Shown: positions 8,240 through 19,484 of the stretch, piece by piece
Layout: the number at the start of each line of letters is the position of its first letter
Numbering within the stretch: the first letter of the stretch is position 1
DNA from: Burkholderiales bacterium
GTDB taxonomy: Bacteria > Pseudomonadota > Gammaproteobacteria > Burkholderiales > Burkholderiaceae_C
Length of the DNA: 39,703 nt
Direction: 5' to 3'
Assembly (NCBI GenBank): GCA_028871575.1
Contig: JAGWMW010000007.1
Location: 1 to 39,703, forward strand
Program-made: the position numbers and the translations under genes
The notes under the pieces: generated by a model
Told to the model about the DNA's origin: nothing
Database searches by the model: none
Seen by the model: only the letters and a program-made list of their open reading frames with translations

Positions 8240-10318
8240 TCAGGCGCCCGCAGGGCCGGCGGCGCCGGGGACGGCAGCCCGCGCCGCCATCGCATCGCGC
8301 AGCTTCTTCAGCCGCTCGCGCGGGTCGCCCTTGTCCACGGCCTCGTGCAGCTTCATCTCGGCGATGAAGCGGCTGGGCAGGCCCGGGGCCGTGTCGCGGC
8401 CGCGCTTGCGGCGCTTGAGGGTGCTGACGACCAGGGTGCGGCGAGCGCGCGTGATGCCCACGTACATCAGGCGCCGCTCTTCCTCGATGCGCGCGGGCGG
8501 CAGCTCGGTGTCCTGGTCGTCGCTGCCGCTGCGAAACGGCAGCAGGCCTTCGTTGACGCCGGCCAGCATCACGTGCGGCCACTCCAGGCCCTTGGCGGCG
8601 TGCAGCGTGCTCAGCGTGACCACGTCCTGCTCGTCGGCGCGGTCGGCCAGGCTCAGGATGAGGGCGATGGTCTGCGCCACCTCCAGCACGCTGTGGCGCT
8701 CGGCCTCGAAGCGGCTGCCCAGCTCGTGCGTCACCTGCCCGCCGCAGCGCTGGGCGATCCAGTCGACGAAGTCGAGCACGTTGCTCCAGCGCGCCGCCGC
8801 CAGCCGGGCGCTGTCCTCGCCGTCGTGCAGGTGCTGCTCGTAGCCGATGTCCTTCAGCCAGCCCAGCAGCAGCGCCCGGGCGTCCTCGGCCCCCGTGGCG
8901 TGGCGGGCCCGGTGCTGCAGGTCGTTGACCTCGCGCCCGAAGTCCTGCAGCGCCTCCAGCGCCTTGGCCTTCAGCGACAGCGCGAGGCTGGGCGAGAACA
9001 GGGCCTCGAACAGGCTGGTCTTCCAGCGGCCCGCGAACTCGCCCAGCGCGGCCAGGGTCTGGTGCCCGATGCCGCGCTTGGGCGTGGTGGCAGCGCGCAG
9101 GAAGGCGGGGTCGTCGTCGGGGTTGACGAGCAAGCGCAGCCAGGCGCAGAGGTCCTTGATCTCGGCGCGGTCGAAGTAGCTCTGCCCGCCTGAAACGCGG
9201 TACGGGATCTGCGCGGCGCGCAGCTTCTGCTCGAACACGCGCGCCTGGTGGTTGGCGCGGTACAGCACCGCGAAGTCGCCGAACTTCACGTCGCCGCCGG
9301 CGCTGCGCAGGGCCTGGATGCGGGCCACCGCGCGCTCGGCCTCGTGCTCCTCGCTGTCGCAGTCGATCAGGCGCACCGGCTCGCCGTCGCCGAACTCACT
9401 CCACAGCTTCTTCTCGAACAGCTTGGGGTTGTGCGCGATCACGGCATTCGCCGCGCGCAGGATGTGGCCGGTGCTGCGGTAGTTCTGCTCCAGCGCGATC
9501 AGCTTCAGCGCCGGGTAGTCCTGGGGCAGGCGCTTCAGGTTGTCGATGGTGGCGCCGCGCCAGCCGTAGATGCTCTGGTCGTCGTCGCCCACGGCGGTGA
9601 ATACGCCGCGCTCACCGACCAGCGCCTTCATCAGCTCGTACTGCACGGCGTTCGTGTCCTGCACCTCGTCGACCAGGATGTGCTGGAACTGCGCCTGCCA
9701 TTTCGCGCGCGCCTCGGGGTCACGCTGTAGCAGCTTCAGCGGCAGGCCGATCAGGTCGTCGAAGTCGACCGCCTGGTAGGCCTGCAGCCGCTCTTCGTAG
9801 CGCCGCATCACGCGCGCGGCGACCTGCTCGTCGGCGTCGGCGGCCTGGCTTTCGGCGCCGTCGGCATCCAGCCCCTGGTTCTTCCACAGGCTGATGGCCC
9901 ACTGCCAGCGCCGCGCCTGCGCGGCCTCGGTCGTGCCGCCGGCATCGCGCAGCACCCCGAGCACGTCGTCGCTGTCGAGGATCGAGAAGGTCGGCTTCAG
10001 CCCGAGGCGCTCGCCGTCGCTGCGCAGCATCCGCACGCCCAGCGAGTGGAAGGTGCTCACGGCCAGCTCGCGCGCAGCGCGCGGGCCGACCAGGGCCTTC
10101 GCGCGCTCGCGCATCTCGGCCGCGGCCTTGTTGGTGAAGGTGATGGCCGCGATCTGCTTGGGCTCCAGGCCGGCCTGCAGCAGGCGCGCGATCTTGTGCA
10201 CGATGACGCGCGTCTTGCCCGAGCCGGCGCCGGCCAGCACCAGGCAGGGCCCGGCCAGGTGGTGCACGGCCTCGTCCTGCGCGCGGTTGAGCGAGAGCGG
10301 CGGTGTCGGGGCGGTCAT
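8240..10318 (-). CDS. rep: ATP-dependent DNA helicase Rep (UvrD family, superfamily 1)
   Basis: A 692-residue 3'-5' SF1A helicase acting in replication restart and in removing proteins from DNA. Motifs in order: Q-motif LNRAQDEAV (~10), Walker A GAGSGKT (30-36), ITFTNKAAAEM (motif Ia), DEVQDTN (motif II), GDDDQSIYGWRGA (motif III), LEQNYRST (motif IV), TLHAAKGLEW (motif V) and YVGITRAR (motif VI). Length and C-terminus fit Rep better than UvrD. The frame stays open far upstream through the antisense of the liv genes; ATG 10318 is chosen because it sits directly before the Q-motif as in homologues. A TATCAT -10-like hexamer lies at 10330-10335, so the leader is very short. It is divergent from the amino-acid importer. 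Confidence 0.95.
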   Translation of the reverse strand: MTAPTPPLSLNRAQDEAVHHLAGPCLVLAGAGSGKTRVIVHKIARLLQAGLEPKQIAAITFTNKAAAEMRERAKALVGPRAARELAVSTFHSLGVRMLRSDGERLGLKPTFSILDSDDVLGVLRDAGGTTEAAQARRWQWAISLWKNQGLDADGAESQAADADEQVAARVMRRYEERLQAYQAVDFDDLIGLPLKLLQRDPEARAKWQAQFQHILVDEVQDTNAVQYELMKALVGERGVFTAVGDDDQSIYGWRGATIDNLKRLPQDYPALKLIALEQNYRSTGHILRAANAVIAHNPKLFEKKLWSEFGDGEPVRLIDCDSEEHEAERAVARIQALRSAGGDVKFGDFAVLYRANHQARVFEQKLRAAQIPYRVSGGQSYFDRAEIKDLCAWLRLLVNPDDDPAFLRAATTPKRGIGHQTLAALGEFAGRWKTSLFEALFSPSLALSLKAKALEALQDFGREVNDLQHRARHATGAEDARALLLGWLKDIGYEQHLHDGEDSARLAAARWSNVLDFVDWIAQRCGGQVTHELGSRFEAERHSVLEVAQTIALILSLADRADEQDVVTLSTLHAAKGLEWPHVMLAGVNEGLLPFRSGSDDQDTELPPARIEEERRLMYVGITRARRTLVVSTLKRRKRGRDTAPGLPSRFIAEMKLHEAVDKGDPRERLKKLRDAMAARAAVPGAAGPAGA

Positions 10319-10393
10319 GGCGGCGCCGGATGATAGGGGCCGGCCACGCTCTAAACTTGCGCGCTGCAACTGCCAACGAGCCGGGAGACCCCC
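10319..10393. promoter_or_regulatory. Divergent promoter region between rep and the liv operon
   Basis: This 75-bp gap must hold promoters for both directions. On the minus strand TATCAT (10335-10330) is a plausible -10 for rep. On the plus strand TAAACT (10352-10357) is a plausible -10 for the binding-protein gene. GGGAG (10383-10387) is a Shine-Dalgarno six bases before the TTG start at 10394. No convincing -35 boxes are seen. Confidence 0.35.
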
Positions 10394-11560
10394 TTGACCC
10401 TCATGCCCTCGACGCGCCGCGTCTTCACCCTTGCGCTGCTGGCCGGCGCCCTCGGCCTGGCCGGCGCGGCCCGGGCCGCCGACATCCGCATCGGCGTGGC
10501 CGAAGCCCTGACGGGCGGCGCCGCGCAGTACGGCCAGAGCATCCGCAACGGCTTCCAGCTCGCCGCCGACGAGATCAACGCCGCCGGCGGCGTGGACGGC
10601 CGCAAGATCGCGCTCGTCGTCGAAGACGAGCAGGGCAAGAAGGAGGAGGCGATCAACGCCTTCAAGAAGCTGATCTTCCAGGACAAGGTGCTGATGCTGT
10701 TCGGCCCCACGCTGTCGAACTCGGCCCAGGCGGCCGACCCCGTGGCGCAGGCCGCCGGGGTGGTGGTCTTCGGCACCTCCAACACCGCCGACGGCATCAC
10801 CTCGATCGGCGACCACGTGTTCCGCAACTCGGTCACCGAGGCCGACGTGCTGCCGGTGACGCTGAAGACCGCGGTCGCGCACGCCCACATCAAGAACGTG
10901 GCCGTGCTCTACGGCAACGACGACGTGTTCACCAAGAGCGGCTACGACAACTTCAAGCACGCGCTCGAGGCGCTGAAGATCCCCGTGACCACGACCGAGA
11001 CCTTCGCCAAGGGCGATGTCGACTTCAAGGCCCAGCTCACCAAGATCAAGGCCAGCCACCCCGACGCCATCGTGCTGTCGGCGCTGCTGGCCGAGGGCGC
11101 GCCGATCATGGTGCAGGCGCGGCAGCTGGGGCTGAACGTGCCCTTCATCGGCGGCAACGGCATGAACTCGGTCAAGGTGTTCGACCTCGCCAAGGGGGCC
11201 TCCGACGACCTCTGGGTGGGCAGCCCCTGGTCGATCGAGAACCGCACGCCGGCCAACACCCGCTTCATCGCCGCCTACACGCAGGCCTACAAGTCGCCGC
11301 CCGACCAGTTCGCGGCCCAGGCCTACGACGCGATGCACATCGTGGCGGCGGCGCTGAAGACGGTCAAGCTCGGGGGCGACCTGGCGCAGGACCGCGCCGC
11401 GCTGCGCAACGCGCTGCCCGCCATCAAGTGGGACGGCGCCACCGGCCCCTTCGCCTTCCGCCGCGCCACCGACAAGGCCGGCCGGCCCGCCGGCTACGAC
11501 GCCGACCAGACCCCGATCGTCAGCGTGACCAAGGCCGGCCACTACGAGATCGTGAAGTAG
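10394..11560 (+). CDS. livK: Branched-chain amino acid type ABC transporter, periplasmic binding protein
   Basis: A 388-residue periplasmic type I binding protein of the LivK/HAAT family. The signal peptide (RRVFTLALLAGALGLAGAARA) is cleaved before ADIRIGVAEALTGG, the usual mature start of this family. The body has GFQLAADEINAAGGVDGRKI and a VFGTSNTADGIT ligand-lobe segment. A GGGAG ribosome site lies six bases before TTG 10394 but fifteen before ATG 10403, which favours the TTG start. It begins a five-gene operon with two permeases and two ATPases. Members of this family also bind urea, amides or aromatic acids, so the exact substrate is open; no neighbouring catabolic gene points to one. 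Confidence 0.88.
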   Translation: MTLMPSTRRVFTLALLAGALGLAGAARAADIRIGVAEALTGGAAQYGQSIRNGFQLAADEINAAGGVDGRKIALVVEDEQGKKEEAINAFKKLIFQDKVLMLFGPTLSNSAQAADPVAQAAGVVVFGTSNTADGITSIGDHVFRNSVTEADVLPVTLKTAVAHAHIKNVAVLYGNDDVFTKSGYDNFKHALEALKIPVTTTETFAKGDVDFKAQLTKIKASHPDAIVLSALLAEGAPIMVQARQLGLNVPFIGGNGMNSVKVFDLAKGASDDLWVGSPWSIENRTPANTRFIAAYTQAYKSPPDQFAAQAYDAMHIVAAALKTVKLGGDLAQDRAALRNALPAIKWDGATGPFAFRRATDKAGRPAGYDADQTPIVSVTKAGHYEIVK

Positions 11561-11612
11561 CCGCGCCGGCGCGCAGCCAACGACCCTCGTCCCGCCCGCG
11601 GCGCCCCGCCCC

Positions 11613-12494
11613 TTGCTCGCGCAGCAGCTCTTCAACGCCCTGTCGCTGGGCGGCGTGTACGCGCTGTTCGCGCTCGGCTTCACGCTCGTGTTCGGGGTGC
11701 TGGGGGTGATCAACCTCTCGCACGGCTCGGTGTTCATGCTGGGCGCCTACGCGGCGCTGCAGGCGGCCACGCGGCTGCACTGGCCGCTGCCGGCGGCGCT
11801 GGCCTTCGCGTTCGCGTTCTCGGGCGCGGTGGGGTGGCTGATCGATGCGCTGGTGCTGCGCCCGCTGCGCGCGCGCAACGCCCCGCACCTGGCGCCGATG
11901 ATCGCCACCATCGGCGTGGGCATCGCCCTCAACAGCCTGGTGCAGGGGCTGTTCGGGGCCCAGAACCAGCGCTTCCCGGTGGCGCTGCTGCCGCAACAGA
12001 CGCTGCACGTCGCCGGGCTGGACGTGACGGCGCTGGAGCTGGGCATCGTGCTGCTGGCCTTCGTGCTGATGACGGTGCTGCTGCTGGCGCTGCAGCGCAC
12101 GCAGCTGGGCCGCGCGCTGCGCGCGATCGCCGAGTCGCCCAGGGCGGCGCTGCTGCTGGGCATCGACGTCGAGGGGCTGTTCCGGCTCACCTCTTTCGTC
12201 GCCGCCGGGCTGGGCGGGGTGGCCGGGGTGCTGATCGGCCTGTACTCGAACGCCCTGTTCCCGCTGATGGGCCAGCCGATGCTGCACAAGGGCATCGCCG
12301 TGATCATCCTGGGCGGCATGGGCGACATCCGCGGCGCGATGCTGGCCGGCCTGTTCCTGGGCTTCGCCGAGGTGCTGTCGGTGGCCTACATCGGCTCGAC
12401 GATGCGCGACGCGGTCGGCTTCGGGCTGCTGTTCCTGGTGCTGCTGCTGCGCCCCAGGGGCCTGTTCGGCAGCCTGCAGGAGCGCAAGGTTTGA
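11613..12494 (+). CDS. livH: Branched-chain amino acid type ABC transporter permease (LivH-like)
   Basis: A 293-residue inner-membrane permease with about eight hydrophobic segments. Family features include LGGVYALFALGFTLVFGVLG near the N-terminus, INLSHGSVFMLGAY, and ILGGMGDIRGAMLAG near the C-terminus. It forms the heterodimeric channel with LivM. The start is TTG 11613, which places the LSLGGVYAL segment where LivH proteins have it; no ATG lies nearby in frame. It is 52 bp behind the binding-protein gene and 88 bp before the second permease. Confidence 0.9.
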   Translation: MLAQQLFNALSLGGVYALFALGFTLVFGVLGVINLSHGSVFMLGAYAALQAATRLHWPLPAALAFAFAFSGAVGWLIDALVLRPLRARNAPHLAPMIATIGVGIALNSLVQGLFGAQNQRFPVALLPQQTLHVAGLDVTALELGIVLLAFVLMTVLLLALQRTQLGRALRAIAESPRAALLLGIDVEGLFRLTSFVAAGLGGVAGVLIGLYSNALFPLMGQPMLHKGIAVIILGGMGDIRGAMLAGLFLGFAEVLSVAYIGSTMRDAVGFGLLFLVLLLRPRGLFGSLQERKV

Positions 12495-12582
12495 ACTCGG
12501 CCCCCGAGCGGCGCGCTGCGCGCCCGCGCTGCAGGCCCAGGCAGGGCTGCCCGGCCCGGAACGGCCCGGTGCCGCACCCGCG

Positions 12583-13461
12583 ATGGCCGACGCCCTGAGC
12601 AACTTCTGGGCGGTCTACAGCAACCTGGTGCTCAGCCTGGGCACCAACGCGCTGCTGGCGCTGTCGATCTACCTCACGCTGTCGTGCGGGCTGCTGGCGA
12701 TGGCCAATGCCGCCTTCATGGGCCTGGGGGCCTATGCCTCGGCGCTGCTGACGATGAACGCCGGCGCGCCGTTCGCGGTGTCGATCGGCGCGGGCATGGC
12801 GCTGCCGGCGGCGGTGGCCTGGGCCATCGGCAAGCCCACGCTGCGGCTGTCGGGCGTGTACCTGGCGATGGCCACGCTGGCCTTCGGCGAGGTGGTGCGC
12901 ATCGCCATCCTCAACGCCGAAGGCCTGACGGGCGGCGCGCTGGGGCTCAACGGCATCCCGCAGCTGACCCAGCCCTGGCAGGTGCTGCTGGCGCTGGTGG
13001 GGGCGCTGGCGCTGCTGGCGCGGCTGCGTCGCAGCAAGGTGGGCCGCGCCTACGAGGCGATCAAGGAAGACGAGACCGCCGCCGCGCTGATGGGCATCGA
13101 CGTGGGCGCGCACAAGCTGGGCGCCTTCGTGCTGGGCGCGGCGCTGGCGGGGCTGGCCGGCACGCTGAATGCCCACCTGACGTTCTTCATCGGCCCGAAC
13201 GAGTTCGGCTTCGACCGCGGCGTCGACATCCTGACCATGACCATCCTGGGCGGTATCCAGGGCCTGGCCGGGCCGGTGCTGGGCGCCTTCATCGTGACGC
13301 TGCTGCCCGAGCTGCTCAGCGGCCTGCGCGACTACCGGCTGATGGCCAACGGCCTGATCCTGGTGCTGATCGTGCTGTTCCTGCCCAACGGGCTGTGGGA
13401 TCCGGCGCGGCTGCGCCGCACATGGGGCCCGGCCGCGCTGCGCCGCCGGCAAGGCCGATGA
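12583..13461 (+). CDS. livM: Branched-chain amino acid type ABC transporter permease (LivM-like)
   Basis: A 292-residue inner-membrane permease of the LivM group. Recognisable parts are LALSIYLTLSCGLLAMANAA (first helices), GVYLAMATLAFGEVVR, GRAYEAIKEDETAAALMGID (cytoplasmic loop contacting the ATPase) and ILGGIQGLAGPVLGAF. It pairs with the LivH-like protein. The ATG at 12583 has no clear ribosome site in its 88-bp upstream gap, which holds only short GC-rich palindromes. The stop overlaps the next start (ATGA), indicating translational coupling to the first ATPase. Confidence 0.9.
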   Translation: MADALSNFWAVYSNLVLSLGTNALLALSIYLTLSCGLLAMANAAFMGLGAYASALLTMNAGAPFAVSIGAGMALPAAVAWAIGKPTLRLSGVYLAMATLAFGEVVRIAILNAEGLTGGALGLNGIPQLTQPWQVLLALVGALALLARLRRSKVGRAYEAIKEDETAAALMGIDVGAHKLGAFVLGAALAGLAGTLNAHLTFFIGPNEFGFDRGVDILTMTILGGIQGLAGPVLGAFIVTLLPELLSGLRDYRLMANGLILVLIVLFLPNGLWDPARLRRTWGPAALRRRQGR

Positions 13462-14274
13462 CGGGCCCGGCGATGCTGCAGCTGCGTTCGGTCTCGCGCC
13501 ACTTCGGCGGCCTGCAGGTGCTGCAGGACGTGAACCTGGCGGTGCCGGCCGGCGGCATCTTCGGCCTCATCGGCCCGAACGGCGCGGGCAAGACCACGGT
13601 CTTCAACCTCGTCACCGGCCTGCTGGCGCCCAGCCGCGGCGAGATCGAGCTCGACGGCACGAGCCTGCTGGGCCGGGCGCCGCACCGCATCACCCAGGCC
13701 GGCATCGCGCGCACCTTCCAGAACATCCGCCTGTTCAAGGCCATGAGCCTGATCGACAACGTGGTGGTGGGCATGCACCGCCACCTGCACGCCGGCTGGC
13801 CGGCCACGCTGCTGGCGCTGCCGCGCTTTCGCGCCGAGGAGCGCCGCGCGCGCGAGCGGGCACGCGAGCTGCTGTCCTGGGTGCGGCTGGAGCACAAGGC
13901 TGACGAGCGGGCCGACGCCCTGTCCTACGGCGAGCAGCGCAAGCTCGAGCTCGCCCGCGCGCTGGCCACCGAGCCGCGGCTGCTGCTGCTGGACGAGCCG
14001 GTGGCCGGCATGAACAGCACCGAAAAGACCGAGCTGATGCGCGAGATCGCCCACATCCGCGACCGCGGCTACACGGTCTTCATGATCGAGCACGACATGC
14101 GCTTCGTGATGGGCCTGTGCGAGCAGATCGCGGTGCTGAACTTCGGCCGCGTCATCGCCCAGGGCGAGCCGGCGCAGATCCGCCGCGATCCGCAGGTGAT
14201 CGAGGCCTACCTCGGCCGCGACGACGAGGACGGCGGCGAGAGCCGCAGCGAGACCGGTAACTCGGGGGCGGCCC

Positions 14275-14282
<8 letters not shown>
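13458..14282 (+). CDS. livG: Branched-chain amino acid type ABC transporter ATPase (LivG-like)
   Basis: A 274-residue cytoplasmic ATPase. Walker A is GPNGAGKT (39-46). The signature region reads LSYGEQRKLELARAL, with Tyr in place of the usual first Gly as is common in LivG. Walker B is LLLLDEP, followed by VAGMNSTEK and the H-loop in MIEHDM. QNIRLFKAMS is the LivG Q-loop. The start overlaps the permease stop by four bases. The last ~20 residues (DDEDGGESRSETGNSG) are a charged tail not needed for the fold. Its 3' end overlaps the second ATPase gene. Confidence 0.92.
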
Positions 14283-14994
<712 letters not shown>

Positions 14995-15040
14995 GGGCCG
15001 GCGCCGCCGCGGTGCGCGCAGCGCGCATCCCCATCTGACT

Positions 15041-15141
15041 CGTCGCGATTGTCTGAGCGCAGTGAGCATGAGCGAACGAAGCGAGTTTCGCGACGGGCCA
15101 AGAGACCGAGCACCGCAGGGCCGTCGATGCGCAGCATCGAC
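15041..15141. repeat. Structured intergenic element between livF and metH
   Basis: In the convergent gap after livF, CGTCGCGA (15041-15048) pairs with TCGCGACG (15088-15095), enclosing short repeated GAGCG/GCGAG words. A second perfect hairpin, GTCGATGC-GCA-GCATCGAC, spans 15123-15141, and a smaller one (TGCGCGC-A-GCGCGCA) lies at 15013-15027. The rest of 14995-15206 shows no gene. The region could end transcription from both sides, although it has no T-tract. The wording of the first element looks like an interspersed repeat; copy number cannot be checked here. Confidence 0.55.
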
Positions 15142-15206
15142 CGCCGTGCCCGAAGCGCCGCCGGCCACCCGCACGCGCCTTGGCCACGCCAAGCCGGCCA
15201 GCGATC

Positions 15207-17963
<2,757 letters not shown>

Positions 17964-17967
17964 GCGG

Positions 17968-17989
17968 GCTCATCCAGGGCAGGATGAGC
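17968..17989 (-). promoter_or_regulatory. Hairpin over the metH ribosome-binding site (riboswitch expression platform)
   Basis: In the metH leader GCTCATCC (17989-17982), a 6-base loop and GGATGAGC (17975-17968) form a perfect 8-bp hairpin ending four bases before the start codon. The 3' arm holds the only Shine-Dalgarno-like sequence (GGATGAG). The first bases of the 5' arm (GCTC, 17989-17986) are also the end of the SAH aptamer pseudoknot strand, so the two structures exclude each other. Inferred logic: SAH bound, hairpin open, metH translated. Confidence 0.7.
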
Positions 17990-18051
17990 GCCGTTGGCTG
18001 CAAGCCGGGGTTCCGAGCCTGGCGGGGTGGCCCCGTCGCAGCGCCCCTCGG
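17985..18051 (-). promoter_or_regulatory. S-adenosylhomocysteine (SAH) riboswitch
   Basis: The metH leader matches the SAH riboswitch consensus closely. P1 is CCGAG (18051-18047) with CTCGG (18017-18013), followed by the conserved GGGGCGCTGCGAC core. P2 is a CGGGG/CCCCG hairpin (18035-18031 with 18027-18023), then CCAGGCTCGG. A small linker hairpin (GGCT-TGC-AGCC) precedes the invariant 3' strand AACGGCGCTC. GGCGCTC (17992-17986) can form the pseudoknot with GGGGCGC (18047-18041), with one G-U pair. A TAGAAT -10-like hexamer (18070-18065) would start transcription just before the aptamer. The class is known upstream of metH and ahcY in proteobacteria and normally turns genes on. Confidence 0.94.
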
Positions 18052-18156
18052 AAACCGAGCCGGGATTCTATCGGCTGGGCCCGGGCCCGCCGGGGGCTGC
18101 GTTAGCATGGGTCGACAGCCCCACCCCGTCCACCAGATTGCACCGGAAGGCAGAGG

Positions 18157-18837
18157 ATGAGCCAGATCCATTTCGTCGGCGGCGAAAAGGGGGGCGTCGG
18201 CAAGTCGCTGCTGGCGCGCGTGCTGGCCCAGCACTTCATCGACCGCGGCCTGCCTTGGGTCGGCTTCGACACGGACCGGTCGCACGGCGCGCTGCTGCGC
18301 TTCTACGGCGAATACGCGACACCGATGTCGCTGGACGGTCACGACAGCCTGGACCGCGTCCTCGAGGCCGCGGCCGAAGTGCCGGGCCGGCGCGTGCTCG
18401 TCGACCTCGCGGCGCAGACGCAGGGCGCGCTGCTGCGCTGGCTCGATGAAGCCGGCATCCCGGCCCTGGCCGGCGAGCTGTCGATCGGCCTGAACTACTG
18501 GCATGTGATGGACGCAGGGCGCGACTCGGTCGACCTGCTGGCGCGCTGGCTCGACGGCGCGGGCTCGGCCTTGCCGCTCGTGCTGGTGCTCAACGAAGTG
18601 CGCGGCGAGGCCTTCGACCAACTGGCCGCCTCGGGTCTGCAGGAGCGCGCCCAGGCCCAGGGCGCGCGCGTGCTGCGCCTGCGCAAGCTGCCCGATGCGC
18701 TGCTGCAGCGGGTCGACGCCGCCGGCAGCAGCTTCTGGGCAGCCACCCACGCCGGCAGCCTGGGCATCCTGGACCGGCAGCGCCTGCGGGTCTGGCTGCA
18801 GCGCGCGGCCGCCGATCTCGAGGCCCTGGGCGTCTGA
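18157..18837 (+). CDS. Orphan ParA/MinD-type ATPase
   Basis: A 226-residue cytoplasmic P-loop ATPase with the deviant Walker A motif GEKGGVGKS (two lysines, 11-17), FDTDRSHGALLRFYG in place of the usual DxDPQ segment, and a Walker B-like VLVDLAAQ (near 88). This is the ParA/MipZ/MobD-like fold used to position plasmids, chromosomes or protein complexes. There is no ParB, MinC/MinE or replication gene beside it, so the cargo is unknown. A TAGCAT -10-like hexamer at 18103-18108 could drive it, divergent from metH. The gene downstream has its own sigma-28 promoter. The C-terminal half keeps LVLNEVRGEAFDQL, matching the base-recognition part of the fold. Confidence 0.82.
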   Translation: MSQIHFVGGEKGGVGKSLLARVLAQHFIDRGLPWVGFDTDRSHGALLRFYGEYATPMSLDGHDSLDRVLEAAAEVPGRRVLVDLAAQTQGALLRWLDEAGIPALAGELSIGLNYWHVMDAGRDSVDLLARWLDGAGSALPLVLVLNEVRGEAFDQLAASGLQERAQAQGARVLRLRKLPDALLQRVDAAGSSFWAATHAGSLGILDRQRLRVWLQRAAADLEALGV

Positions 18838-18882
18838 CGGCGCTGGCCAGCGCCGGGGCCCGGGCGGCCTGCGACGGACCGC

Positions 18883-18910
18883 TCAAGTTCCGGCGCGGGT
18901 CGGCCGATAA
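18883..18910 (+). promoter_or_regulatory. Sigma-28 (FliA) flagellar promoter
   Basis: TCAAGTTC (18883-18890), 12 bases, then GCCGATAA (18903-18910). The -10 part is a perfect match to the sigma-28 consensus and the -35 part is close to TAAAGTTT. The spacer is one base longer than in the E. coli consensus. Transcription would begin near 18917, about 45 bases before the ATG at 18961, which has AGGAAGG before it. No other GCCGATAA was noticed in the window. Confidence 0.68.
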
Positions 18911-18960
18911 ACCGGATGCGAGCCGGACAGAACCCCACCCGGCCGCAGGAAGGCGAGCCC

Positions 18961-19359
18961 ATGATCCCGCCCATCGGCACGATCCCCGTCGGTGCGGGCA
19001 GCAACCCGACGGTCACCGCCAGCAAGATCGCTGCCCTCAGCCGCCAGGCCAGCACGCTGCGCCAGGAACTGGCGCGCGCCCATCAGACGGCGCCCACCGT
19101 GAGCGACGCCTCGCCCTCCGAGGCGATCTCGCAGCAGCTGCTGAGCGTGCAGGCGCAGCTCAACCAGTGGATGCTGGTGGCGCAGCTGGCCCGGCTCGGC
19201 ACCGACGCCCCGGGGGCCGGGCCGGGCGCAGCCCCCCAGCCTTCGGGCTCACCGACCGATGCAACGAAGCCGGCCCGGCCGTCGCAGCGGCAGGCCGGCC
19301 CCCACGACCCGTACCAACCGCACAAGGCGCCGGGCAGCCTCGTCAAGACCCGGACCTGA
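18961..19359 (+). CDS. Uncharacterised coiled-coil protein, probable member of the flagellar regulon
   Basis: A 132-residue protein that I do not recognise. Residues ~18-45 (ASKIAALSRQASTLRQELAR) and ~55-80 (EAISQQLLSVQAQLNQWMLV) look like amphipathic helices able to form a coiled coil. The C-terminal ~50 residues are Pro/Gly/Ala-rich, polar and probably disordered. There is no signal peptide or membrane segment, so it is likely cytoplasmic. ATG 18961 is chosen over a longer upstream frame because AGGAAGG precedes it and the sigma-28 promoter lies 50 bp upstream. The promoter suggests expression with late flagellar genes; a secretion chaperone, adaptor or regulator would fit, but this is inference. 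It is convergent with the porin gene. Confidence 0.75.
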   Translation: MIPPIGTIPVGAGSNPTVTASKIAALSRQASTLRQELARAHQTAPTVSDASPSEAISQQLLSVQAQLNQWMLVAQLARLGTDAPGAGPGAAPQPSGSPTDATKPARPSQRQAGPHDPYQPHKAPGSLVKTRT

Positions 19360-19425
19360 GCCGAACCCGACCCGGCCGATCCGGTCCTCCCGGGCAGCCC
19401 CGACGACCCCGGCGGCGCGCCGATG

Positions 19426-19457
19426 AAAAAAGGGCCGGCCCTCGCGGGCCGGCCCTT
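19426..19457 (-). terminator. Rho-independent terminator of the porin gene
   Basis: A perfect GC-rich hairpin (AAGGGCCGGCCC, TCGC-type loop, GGGCCGGCCCTT; 19430-19457). Read on the minus strand it is followed by TTTTTT (complement of the A-run 19426-19431), 28 bp after the porin stop. It can also act as a weaker stop for the convergent small gene. It is the clearest intrinsic terminator in the window. Confidence 0.9.
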
Positions 19458-19484
19458 CCGTCCGGGGAACGGGTGACGCTGCCG

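Noticed and set aside
10319-11737. N-terminal extension of Rep to 1165 residues
   Set aside because: The added part is antisense to livK and low in complexity. Rep homologues start just before the Q-motif, at 10318.
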